Positions 36,221-48,837 of a stretch of DNA of 64,000 nucleotides are shown piece by piece. The DNA lies in NCBI GenBank assembly GCA_905183005.1, contig CAJJDO010000001.1:5836-69835 (forward strand). The letters run 5' to 3'. The DNA comes from Paramecium pentaurelia. Its lineage: Eukaryota > Ciliophora > Oligohymenophorea > Peniculida > Parameciidae. The notes below the pieces were generated by a model. The model worked only from the letters and a program-made list of their open reading frames with translations. It ran no database searches and was not told the DNA's origin. How positions within the stretch are numbered: the stretch's first letter is position 1; each line of letters begins with the position of its first letter. The translations under genes were made by a program, and so were the position numbers.

Positions 36221-38232
36221 ATGAAATTTAATAAAGAACAAGATTATTAATATATAAATAACTTAAATATGAATGGTATAATTGAAAATACTCATAATGA
36301 TAAGATTTTACTAAAAAATGAATAAGAATTAACATAATAATAATAATTTCAACATATTCTAATTATGAATGAGAATATTTATTATTGTCAATAAAATGGA
36401 TTAAAACAAAACTAAAATTCATGAATTCAAGTCTTTATATATATTTATATAACTTTGCTTATTTATACTGTTCATGTTTGTAAATTATATTTATTAATGA
36501 ATTAAAATTATGAGAAATATGATGAAAATTTCTAAATGATCCAAAAACTTGAAGAACGTAAGATTAAACAAATATTTTCTGATAATCTCACTTTGTCTAC
36601 ACCTACGTTTATGAGCTCATAACGTAAATAAACAGATATTCAATATATTCATAAAGAAAGAGCCATTTTAGATGTACGATTAACAAATGTCATTTAACTT
36701 GATCTTTGTCAATTCCATTATATTGAAGTACCATTATTTGGTCACAAAAAGCCTCTCGTTATTCGTATAATTATTGATTAATAGTAGATTTCTAATTCAC
36801 TGATTAAGCTAAAATGAAATTTTACATCTCAAGCCATACTTTAACTCCAAATAGATTCAATAATGAAGAGTCATTTGAGAGAAAACAAATTCTTAGATAT
36901 ACAGAATAAGGTGAAAATCTATCCTTCACATAACGTTGTTTGTATCTGGCTATCTTTTCTTAATAAGCTACAACAATTTATGCGAAGGCTTCTTTTGGAA
37001 TCAAACCATAATAATAATAAAAAAATGATATAGAATCAAAATTAAGACCTTCAACAGGTTATCAATTCACAAGATCATCATAATTTTTCTTTACAAGAAA
37101 ACCATCTAAAGATATGATATCACTAAATAAGAATATTGAATAATATTAACCAGATAAAATTAGATTATAATAGAACTTAAGGAGAGTTCAATCTGCTCGT
37201 AAAATATCAGAGACTCTACATAAAAAGAAATAAATATTTGAAGAAAAGAAAGAAACTTTAAAAGAACGATTCGAATTTTAAGAAAAGAAAAAGATTTTAA
37301 AAGAAATTATACTTTATAGAAATAATATTGATAGTTTTATAAAATTTTAATAGAAATTATGGGTTTAGAATCTATATTTTATTTAAATGATATCAATTAT
37401 TAAAAAGAAATATTATGTAAAAAAAAATGTTATTTATTTTTAGGATAATATTATATTTCAATTTAAATAGTCAATAAAAAAAAGGAGATAATATCGAGTT
37501 AGATAAGTGTTATAAAGAATGTTATAAAAGTCTGGTAAAGATATATATCAAAGAACTTTGTTTGAAGGTCTTTTGATATTAAGAATGTTGTCGAAAGTAA
37601 AAGAAAATGGAGCTAAAAAGAAATCAAAAAGAATTGTATTTACATTTATGTTGAGTTATGGATAAATTGGAGAGATATTTTAAAAAACATATCAATTTAA
37701 AAGAAGAATGAGAAAGATTATAGAAGTTTTTAGAAATTATAGAAAAAAAGTATAAGCTTATGCAAATAGAATCATTATGTTATGGAATAAATATTGGAAT
37801 TAAATTTATATGGAAATAAAAAAGGAAGATTAAGAAAGTATATTTATAATGATTAATTAATAATTTTAGAAGTCAATGAGATTAAGGTTTAAATGTAAAA
37901 GACTATAATTAATTATCATATTGAAGAAGAAATAATAAAATCACCATATTTAGATATGTATATAGTTATATAACTTTGTTAGTAAGGTTTAAAGTGTAAT
38001 TGTGAATAATTATTATAAGGAAATAAAAAATTTATTTATAAGGAAATGGAGGGTTTTGAAAATTAAAGTAAAATCATCTAAGTTTTAAACTTTGATGGCC
38101 TCTTAAGCATTTGATAAGAAGAATGAATTATTATTATTTACTATTGTAGATAAAAGTGTTTTAAAATAATTAATCTATAAGTATATGTAAGAAAAAGGAA
38201 TGATATAAAGTTTATTATTAAAGAAAAATTGA
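36221..38232 (+). CDS. Unknown basic protein; upstream frame split by one TGA
   Basis: The main gene probably starts at ATG 36497 (MNQNYEKYDENFQMIQKLEE). It runs, after one 20-nt intron (GTATAATTATTGATTAATAG) near 36760, through LDFQFTDQAKMKFYISSHTL, QRCLYLAIFSQQATTIYAKA and a long Lys/Arg-rich helical part (QFKRRMRKIIEVFRNYRKKV) to TGA at 38230. About 570 residues. The same reading frame is also open from ATG 36221 (MKFNKEQDYQYINNLN), interrupted only by a TGA at 36422-36424. With readthrough or a mutated codon the protein would be about 90 residues longer. IQ-like basic helices suggest calmodulin or cytoskeletal contact, but no family is recognised. Confidence 0.6.
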
Positions 38233-38269
38233 TTATATAATAAATTTATATATGTAATCTTTATAATAA

Positions 38270-39103
38270 TCATTCTGTCTTGATTTTCTTCTTTTTTGGA
38301 CAATTGTTCTTTTTAACAAAGGCTCTGAGAACACCAACTTTTTCATTCTTATGCTCATTAAAATTGAATCCATATTTTCTACCATATCTTATTTACAACA
38401 AATAGTCGTCTAAACTCTTTTTTGAAATATTCACTTTGTTAGCAGCTTCTTCAAGTGTAAATCTTTTACTCTCTCCATCAATCATAATTCCCTTGAGTAC
38501 AGATGAATTTTTACACTATAGTATTCTCTCCATTTAGAAACCTTTTCTATAATGTATCCAATTCTTCTTTCTTTTGTTCTTCTACATTGCTTTTAAATCT
38601 CTTAACCTTATTATTGTTTATTTTATTGATCATTTCCATCCATCTCTTTCATCTTATTGACCTTCTCATTCATTTCTTCTGACATTACTAAATGTATAAG
38701 GGAAATAGAAGTTTAAAGACATTTGATTCGTAATTAATTACTTAATCTAATCTCTTCAAAAGGTATTATGTATGAACAATGAACAGGATCCATTCCACAA
38801 TTAATGTACATTTCACAATCAAAACTATAATAGGATATTGTACGGCCTTCTAATTAAATTCCTAATTCTTTTAGTTTGTTTGTCAATTTGAAAATATTGA
38901 TTCCATTTTATTGAATCATCTTACTCAAATCTAATTATGGAAAGTATTCAATATAAGCTTTTGAATTGTCTTTGAAATCAATCATTTCAACGTAGAGTTT
39001 AATCTATAAATATATTCATAAAAACTAATGAATTTACAAACATCTACTACATATTTATTTCACGACTACTTGTTGAATTTTCTTCACTGCTGTTATCAGA
39101 CAT
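38270..39103 (-). CDS. Unknown small protein with helix-turn-helix-like C-terminal domain
   Basis: The frame starts MSDNSSEENSTSSREINMQQ and is interrupted by a 34-nt intron (GTAAAT...TATAG). It continues IKLYVEMIDFKDNSKAYIEY, LTNKLKELGIQLEGRTISYY and CEMYINCGMDPVHCSYIIPF, and on through MSEEMNEKVNKMKEMDGNDQ in the same frame. The C-terminal domain is RRTKERRIGYIIEKVSKWRE, an AAG-ended 23-nt intron, then KRFTLEEAANKVNISKKSLD, DYLLQIRYGRKYGFNF and a basic tail KKNNCPKKKKIKTE. The EEAANKVNISKKSLDDYL segment looks like a helix-turn-helix, and the tail like a nuclear localisation signal, so a DNA-associated nuclear role is possible. About 250 residues. Not assigned to a family. Confidence 0.65.
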
Positions 39104-39240
39104 ATTCTATGATTATTTTTTTTTGTTAATTTATTATTAGAGCTATATATTATTGATATTTAGTGTTTATAAAATCCAAAAATGTAATAATTTAATTTAG
39201 AATTTATGTTCAAAAATTAGATTTAACATTATAAATTTAG

Positions 39241-42200
39241 TCAATGATCTGTATAGACATTTTCATTTTCTGTTTCATCTTTAGGTACATATAAATTGAT
39301 TTCAGGTGGATCAATATCCATCAATTATTGTTCCTATTAATCTTATTTAAATTATTTCTTTATTATTGCTTGATTCTTTAAAAACCATCTCTTATAATTA
39401 GCTTATTACTCTTGCCATTCTTATATTGCTGGAAATAAATATGACAAAAGTTCTTTAGTAAATGATTTCTTAATATTCTCTTATTTACTTATTCTATGAT
39501 AAATCTTTAATTTTTTTGGATTTTCATTATCATTTATTCTACTCTTTTGACTCTTTTCTGAATTTAATTCAACAGAATTATTTCTATTAGAATGTCTTGA
39601 TTTTCTTTTTTCATTAATCTTCTTATCTTAATCAATATCAGCCAATAAATCATTTAAATTTATTATTGAACTAATACTTCTATCAAACAAATATATTTCA
39701 TTTTAATCATAATTAGATATATTATTTTCTTTTCCATTTTCATGAGATTAATCAATTGATTTTTCATCTTCCCTAATATCTGAACTATAAAATGGATCAT
39801 TCAAACTAAATGTTAAACTAATATTAGATCTCTACTATTTCTCAAATGAAATATCTATTTAATCATGTCTTGGTGATTCCATTCTCTTTTATTATTAATA
39901 TTGATATTTCTTTTATTTCTATTTTTTCTTCATCAATTTTAATTTCAATGATTTAGCTTCTAATTGTAATTAAAATTGACTTTCCTATTATAAATTATGT
40001 TATGCTATTTTTCTCTTTATTTTTAATACTAATTCAATCATTTATGAATATCTAATATAAATTAGATGATTCAACAATTTAGCCTTCTCTTCAACAGTAT
40101 ACTTTTATTTTTATAATTTTATACACTCAAATTCCTTATATATATCTCTTATACTCTCCTATCTATAATTTCTAAGTCGATGTTATATTCTATAAATTAA
40201 AAAATGTTGAAAAACAAATCTAACTAATTTACTCCAAAACATGAAAAATTTGAAAAAACAATTATCAAATATGTGATCACTAATTTCTTTTTAGATTTCT
40301 ATTGGCATTTATGGAAATATATTAAATATCAATTAAAGTGCTTTACTAATTGATGAAGCATGTTAACCATCAAAAATCATAAATAATCCCTTCATTAAAA
40401 ATTAATAATTGTAATCTGTTGGAATCTTCTTATTTTATTTCTTTATTATTTAAAACCATTCATTAATCATATCAAGAGTATAAAACACTGCAATACCATC
40501 ATAAAGTTTAGTTTTATGAAATATTACAATTACTAAATAATTAAGCATATTCTCATTCTCTAAAATACATAATGAAGCATGTTTAATAGTTTCTGGATAT
40601 GGATATTCATTTGAATATTTAATCTCTAATAATAAATATTTTATTAAAATTAAATAACCAGGAAAACCTGACCAAGTTAAACTCATATCATAAGGATGTT
40701 TTGCCTTCTTATAATGATTCAACATTAATTAGAACCATTTCAAAAATACTCTACTTGTAAGTATTATATTCTTCCAATCAATAGTATTAAGTATATCTTA
40801 TAATTACTTTTTATGTTCTTAATGTCTAGGATCACTTTATAGATAATCATAAAAATTCTTATCCCATTCAGCAGAGAATGTATTATCAATACAATTTATT
40901 CCAAAATCTTTTTCAAATTCCTCATTTAGTAAACGTTAATCTTGTTTTAAGATATCAATAACTAATTTTTAAAATTATGGTATTCTAAAAAATGCAATAA
41001 CCAAAAATGCATTTACAAACAATTCTTCTTTATCATTTTATCCTTATTAGTTTAGTTTCTATGCCACTTTCTCAAATGTCTAATGTAAAAAATTCTAATA
41101 ATGCAATCCTATTCTAATTTTCTAATTTAATTGTTATATAAGTTTTTTATTTTTAGATACATAATTTTGATCATTTCTTAATAAATATGCTTCTTTAAGA
41201 TCTTTATCAAAACCTAAATAACTAATAAAGAATTCATCTCTATTCAATAAAGTAATAAGCACATCATAATATTGATCTCTCAAATCTTCATCAATTAAAT
41301 CAGCACTTTCTAATAAATTCTTTGTTAGATCCACAAAGACTAATTAAGCAGCTATCATTTCCTCAAGATTTTCATATAATTCTTAATTTTTAATTAAAGT
41401 ACTCAACTTTTCAATAATTTAATTAATAGCCTTATTAATTTTAACTCTCTCTCTATGTTAAAGACTCTTTTGATTCAATTTTCCAGCTAATTCATCTATT
41501 TCATTATTAATTTATATTATTTGATTGATATTTGGACTCTAAGGTCCAGAATATTTATCTTTTTTAATATAAAGTAAAGAAGATCTTTGAATACCTTCTT
41601 CTGTTCGAAATCCTCCTAACATCTATCTAATAAAAGTATCCTTTGTTATAATAAATTCTGCTTTTACTCTTCCAACACATTAACCATGTATCCATAATTT
41701 ATCTGTAAATATAACTTCTTAAAGTGAGATCCTATCTAATTCAGCTAAAACATTAACATTTTAACTAAAAAATTTATTTAGAGATATAACTGAATTTCCT
41801 ATTTTTCTAACACTTACATTATCAGATTTTTCATTAGGTTTTGAACTTCCCCAAAGAATGAATTCAAAAGAAGAACTAGAAAATGAATCAACATAAATAT
41901 CAAAGGATATGATTGGATTATTTTCTTATACTTTGAATTCCCACAATAGATCCTTTTTTGTTATCAAACCCATAGTTGAATAGGGTTTTCTTTGATTTAA
42001 TGATTTATTAGTTTAGGATTGATTAGTTGAGAGATGTATCATAGTACTGAGTTAATTATTGGATTTAGATTTTTTTAACATCAAATCTTAATCATTCTTA
42101 AGTCCGTTCTTTTTCAAATAACAACTCTTAAGATCGGTTTAAATATTTTCATCCTAAGATGAATCAAAGATGTCTCTAACCAATTGAAATTCATCAGATT

Positions 42201-42878
42201 CACTCCTTAATTTTTCTTTGGAATCTATGTATCCATATTATTTAATTGAAGATTAACGGTATAAATAATGATTTAAGTAATTAGGAGAGAAATCACTATA
42301 GTAATCTACTTAATGAGACTTGAATATAAATTAATAATATGATACTCTAACTTTTAATTAAAAATTGTAAGCTTGTTCCATCAATTAGTCTTTAAGTTCA
42401 CACATAACTTATTTACTTTGAATTTTTAATGTTGTCATTTATACCATTCTCAAATCAAAAGTAATTCTGGATGAATTAGCTTTTGTAGATTCAAGAAACA
42501 AATCATAATGAATGGGACCATTTGCAACTTCCCACATATTTTAAACAACATAAGCAAAACATTTATTTTTTTCAGCACAAAAGACACTCTGAATAAATAA
42601 GAGTAGTATACAATTTTGAAAAATTCTGACTTTAAGGTTTCTAAATCACTTTCATGAATTGATCTAAATGTTTATCTCCAATGTGGATTAGAATTATTAT
42701 ATGAAATTTAAGTTTAGAAACATTCTTAATTTGCAATTGAAAAATGAACTTTAGTTTTTTTAAGTGTAATATTTTTGATTTTGATATTTGAAAATATGAT
42801 CTTAAATTTGATTAAAGGTTTTAAGAAAGTAATTTCATTATTGATATCCTTCTTCTCTTTTTTTAATCCACAACCCAT
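39241..42878 (-). CDS. Large N-myristoylation-type protein with C2-like start, unknown
   Basis: The protein begins MGCGLKKEKKD, a good N-myristoylation (and palmitoylation) signal with an adjacent basic cluster, so membrane attachment is likely. A C2-like beta-sandwich follows (KVHFSIANQECFQTQISYNN, NPHWRQTFRSIHE), with a second one near IISFDIYVDSFSSSSFEFIL. The middle is alpha-helical: IDDLRDQ-like repeats, VFVDLTKNLLESADLIDEDL, LNTIDWKNIILTSRVFLKWF and SLTWSGFPGYLILIKYLLLE. The last 350 residues are charged and coiled, ending ETENENVYTDH. About 1,180 residues. The ordered helical core may belong to a known solenoid family, but I cannot name it. Introns include a 23-nt GTATAC...TTCAG near 42600. 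Confidence 0.72.
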
Positions 42879-42925
42879 ATATATATATAGATAAATAAAT
42901 ATTAAATATTAAATTATCGAATAAT

Positions 42926-45900
42926 TCAATCTAACAATTCATCAGTATATGATATTGTCTATTTTTTTGATTTGTTATCTCTTAATAGATCTTTGAATAC
43001 ATCACCTAACATCAATTAATTATAACCAGCTCCTTATAATTCTACTCCATATTCACTTTCATCATCTCCAATCCTTTCTAAAGGTAGATTTTAATCCTTT
43101 TTACCAATTTAACTCTATTTTTAACAGAAACCATAAATAACTACAATAATCACTATCAAAATTGCTAGCAATAATATTGATAATGTAACATAAAACCATG
43201 CTACATTATTGATTTAACTATCTTATTAAATCCATCCTATTTCAAATTATGCTTAACAACTAGAATAGGAATTATATGCAGTAATATTCAAATATACAGA
43301 ATGATCCTAAATTAATATAATTTATATACTCTATCATCATTTGCTGATTACATTGGATAATATAAATAATAACCATTCTCAGCATATAGTATTAGATCAA
43401 TTAAAAAATATGTACTATTGGTAATTAAAAGATGTGACTTAGATGTATTTTCTTATGCATCAGATTAATATAATTAAATTTTTTGGAAATGCAATTCTTA
43501 TGGGTTTACCAAATAAGGTTCCAAGATTTCTACTGGCCTAGAATAATTACGACTATAGTTTCCTAAATATTATCATTCTAAATCATACTAATGAAAAGCG
43601 ATGTATAAACTATATTAGTATTTAATTCATTGAGTAAATAAGTCATCTCAACCTAAACAGATTGATATTCAAATTAATTCGATAAACATTAGCTTACTAT
43701 ATAAAATACTGTATCATTTTAATATGATAGCTCAATTTGTGGTCGAGATAGAAAATTATGATGACATAACAAATATTAATAGAAAGTATATTGTAATTTG
43801 GCTTGGAATGTTATAACATTAAAAGTAATTTCATAAATTTGATTATTGTTACCTACTGACAAAGTCTAATCCATTTGGGATTCATTGACAATATGAGGTT
43901 GAAAATGATTGATAGCCTAAATGAAGACAGCTTTTTCAAATCTTACATAATCTTCATCTTCTTAGAATATTAGGTTTTTTCCAGGCCCATAAGCAGGAAA
44001 GCCAGTAGTCAAATTAATAACTTATACAAATATATTATTTGGCTATAAGACAATTAAGTATAAGAATAAAATTTATTAATATTCAATAATAGACAATGCA
44101 AAATCTTCAGAATATTAAAATGGTTATGAATTATTTTAGTTTGGATAAGAATTATACTGAATAAATTATATAGTTTGATTTTCTGTAATAATTATTTGAT
44201 ATATTCCAAAATAAGAATTCAATTGTTAATATCCAATCTTAATCATCTAATATACCTAATTATTATAAAGAAATGGTTATAAATCATTGAAATAGCAAAA
44301 ACAAAATTAACGATTATTCATTACATATGTTGTAATTGATATATTATTAGTTAATTTTGTATAAGAATACTCTAAGTAAATATATTATTAAATATTCTCT
44401 TTATCCTAAAAGGAGAGATTACCATTTAATTTATGAAAGTATTTCAATTAGCATACAATAATTAATACATTCACTCCATTCAATTACATTTAACAAAATA
44501 AAAATGAATTAAATGGTTTGAATTAATGATAGTATATCAATCTTATTGAACAAAATGATGAGTTGGTTGTTTATTAATTTTATGTGTAATCAAAGTAAAT
44601 ACATGATCTATTTTCATCTGGAATAGAATTTTTTTAATAAAACAATACATAGTAATCAGTTAATACAATTATTAATTCATTATAATTACTAACTAAATTA
44701 TTAGAATATAAATATTACTATTTTTAATCTATTGATTAAACAAACTTGTATATATTTCATCTCCTACATCTATAATTTATGTTATCTCTCCAAATTATGA
44801 TACTTCATTCATGTAACTTCCTAGATATTTATTCATTTATAAATATGGAGATGGAATTATTGATAAATTTACTTAATTTGAAGAATGATTATATGATGCA
44901 ATTGGACCATTAAAGATGGATTACTATTAAAATAATTGTTGTATTATATACATTAACTAAAAATAAGTATTAATAGAATCCTCCAGCTTCAATATACTAA
45001 CCTTTATTAATTTCTACTTTATATGTTTCTGAAGAATCATATGCAAAGGAAATCTAAGTACTAGTGAAATTGTATATCAATGTATAATTTCTTATATAAT
45101 TAATTTATTTAATACCTAAACATAGTTTTAGTCTTTTAAGGTTAAAATACACCAATTACTAATACAAAAGGTGAATTATTATAAACAGGAATAAATTATT
45201 ATTGGAGATGAAATATAAATTCTGCTTTTTAATTTAAATAATAAATTTCGAATTTCTTCTCTGTTATGATTAGTGTCAAACTTATAGAAGATCCTGCTAT
45301 TAATGAATCCATTAAATTGCTTATTGGATATGTAATCTAATATTATTTTGATAATAATTATACAATTAATTCATTCTTCTTTTTCTCAATTTCTATTTTC
45401 TCAACCAAAGATCTAGCAGTATAATCTTCCAAATTGTAAATATAATAATTTTAAAAATAATCATTATAAACACTTTTTGTAATTACTGGAACATATAATA
45501 TTAAACCAGATATTAAAATCTTAGTTTTAGAACTTAAAATAGTATCATAATGTGGAAGTCTTCTCCAAAAATTAATTTAATTAATATTAGTAATTATGTA
45601 TTATAAGATATATGGTGTAAAATTGCCATTCTAATTTTCCTAACACCAAACTATTAAATATTGTTTTGCTAATTTTGATTAGAAATATTTAGTTATTTCA
45701 AATCCTAACAAATTGTTATTCTAACATTGTGTAATGTTAAGTACAACATTTGTTAATGTAGAAGTAAAATTATATAATTTATCATCCTTTGTTTATTTAC
45801 TGGGACCAGGAGTATATACAACAATTTAGGAACTAGAAAATAAAACAAATAAAGTTTATTAATTAATGTATGTGTATCTAAAAGAAATAATAGTATTAGT

Positions 45901-48661
45901 AGTTTCTAAAGTATTGTAACAACTACAATTATGGTATGTGATATCTGGATTAAATTAACTAGGTAACTAAAATATTATAATTATGACTTACAAAAACATC
46001 TAAAACATAAAAGTATAATTTTTTTTAAGTATTATTATAAAGAATTGTAAAAAAGTAAGAAACTCTCTCATTTTTTATTGGTCCTTAAAGAATAACAATT
46101 TAGAGTATTAATTCATTTTATTTTTGCATATCTGTAATATTCTGACATCTTTCACGTCCACTTAATGTCTCTATCTTTTAACATATAACAATACTAATTT
46201 TAATAATAATTTAATTATTACATTGAATTGTTATATTAGACTGCTATGTCATAATATTCAAATTATTTATAATAATCAACTTGTTATAAGTATTTATGTA
46301 GATCCCTATATCTCACTTCTGTACATTATTATATTTCAATATTAATTGGAAATTACTTTTCAAAACTTTACTAAAATAAATAAGATATTTATTTACATAT
46401 TCTCTTGCATTTATTATACATGTTTTATTGAATATGATTGATTAACTAGTTTCTAATTTTTCTATAGATTAATTATTATTTTAATAAGTCAATAAGATTT
46501 CAACAATGCCAAAAATATTTGAAGTAACAAATATATTTTTATTTACTGCACTTAATACATTAAAAACTGATCTTGGTTAATTATGTTTATCATAAAACTA
46601 ATTTTATTTAATAACTGCTTTATGATTTTAATAATAAGGATAGAATCTACTTATATTGTAATTGGGGACATAATTGAAATTTAAAAATGGACCCATTATC
46701 TATATAATCTAAATGAAACATTTACTCCTTCAAATAAATCAATAGAATTAATGATCTCTTAGAATACCAATATATCCTTGCTTATAGGACATTATTCTAA
46801 ACTATTTTACTCCTTCTATTCAAGCTTATGTACTTGAGCAATCAATTGAAAACTACTATCTTCTAATTTGATAAAACATAATATGATATATCTAGGAAAA
46901 GTCACAATATTATAATTATAGGTGTCTTAGAATTAATCATATACAAAGTATCCACCTGAAATAGTAAATGAAATCTAAATTATAAATAATTTAATTACTA
47001 TAATTGGTGCTATTTATTGATTGTATGTTTAAAGTAAATTATCTTATCCCAATAAATAGGATACATTCATCTATCTAAATATTAAATAATAATTGTACTT
47101 CTCAAATAATGTAATTATATTGAGTTTCTTATCAAAAAAGTTATATAATAATATGAAATTTCCAAAATCTATTTAATTTAAACTTTAAAAGAAACTCTAA
47201 AATTAATTGAAACTATTTGTTTAATAATAAACAGTTTTGTATTCAGCATTTAAGTAAAATATTTTCAATATATTTTTGGTTTCTCCAGATGCTTACTTAG
47301 AACAATATAAATTTGGTTTAGAATAGAAAGGGGACATTTATTGAACAAATGGTGAATCAGTCATTATCACAGCTAAATATTAACTAGTAATGGACATATC
47401 AACTAATAAGTAACCAGGTTCAAATATTTGCTTATAACTAATAGTAAAGAAGTTTTCAGATTGATATGATCTTTCCAAATAGATAACAAGGATAGCAATA
47501 TTAGTTCCAGTTACCAAAACTACCTCATCATTGAGATTTTATACTAATCTAATTTAATTTGGCTAATAAACTATAAAATATCATAATCATTACGCTCAAT
47601 AAGAGTACTATTGCATTTTATATTGTAATGTGATGTATATATTTCCTATACATTACATTTACATATTGTAGGAGATGACTGAAACAAAAACCCAATATTC
47701 CAAGTAGAATTATCAAACCCATTTATCAATGAGTTTATAAATATCTATTCAATCATAGTATTCTATTCCATCTTACAAGAATTTAAATCTTAAATATTGG
47801 CTTTGAAGGCTTGTAATTCCAAAATTTAATTGTGTCTATTGAATCTTTCATGATAAATTATTAAAAATTCATTTGTGATTGCCTTTTGATTAAATAGACT
47901 TGGACAGTATTAGAGATATTCAAATTTTATCTCATTAGCAACATCCAGAATATTTGCATTGATTGTTTTTCTATATTAACATTTCTTAAGAAAATTCTCA
48001 TTTTCTTCATCCTCATAAATATATTAATAGTAGTTATTGTATGTAAAATTGATTATAATCAATGTTTATTCATCAAACACTAAATCAAAAATAAGTATGG
48101 TAGCATTTTTATTAATATCGCAATCTACTCCAAATTAATTATTCTTTCTAAGTTAAAATATGGAATAGCATGAAATATTTTTAAAATTTTCATTCAAATC
48201 AAATAAATCTCTATATAATTTGTTTTAAACTTAGACTATTTTATCATCTGTTTAATTATAAAATAGAAGCTCTATTGCTGTTTAACTAAGGTAGAAACGA
48301 GCAGGTTAATATAAGGGTCCCCATTCATCAACTGGACAAAAAGGTGACCTATGATAAATAAATTCTTTTTTTCTTACTCTATAGGTTCCTATGAAGTTTC
48401 TATAAAAGGAGTGATTTAAAAGGTCAAATTTTAGTTTGTTGAATTGACATTACTAAAGCTAGTGTTTTCTAAGACATCTTTAGAATTAAATAAATCAATT
48501 GTGTATGATTCATAATAAGGAGCTATGACAAAAACTGGGGTATTATTATTGTAACTAGCATTCATTCATAACTATTACAAATCAGTCAAAATGACTTTGC
48601 TTTCATTTCTATTCACACACAAGATGCCTACTATAAAATTTAAGAAAATTAGAATAAGCAT
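42926..48661 (-). CDS. Giant type I membrane protein, unknown
   Basis: A start MLILIFLNFIVGILCVNRN gives a clear signal peptide. After a 24-nt intron the ectodomain begins NNNTPVFVIAPYYESYTIDL, then VDEWGPLYQPARFYLSQTAI. About 1,750 residues of repetitive Asn/Tyr/Ile-rich, beta-type extracellular sequence follow (for example YNNTQKKLYFYVLDVF and VNVSEL-like strands) with few cysteines. Near the C-terminus a single helix, AWFYVTLSILLLAILIVIIV, leads into FCQKQSQIGKKDQN and a 75-residue cytosolic tail ending SYTDELLD. I sampled the frame in several places (45.4-46.2 kb and both ends) and found it open, with 25-29 nt introns, so a single gene of about 1,880 residues is likely but not proved. It is not one of the cysteine-rich ciliate surface antigens. 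Its role could be adhesion or surface coat. Confidence 0.65.
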
Positions 48662-48837
48662 ATTAAATATTTATTAATAATGAATAGAAATTGATAGTTA
48701 TATTAAAGAGTTTCTATCTAAGATAAACATAATTATTATAATATAATTATTAATATTAATCTCTTATCTATTCTCTAAATATTTCTTATATATTATATAA
48801 GTAATTTATATAATAACATTAATAATTGTACTTTGAA

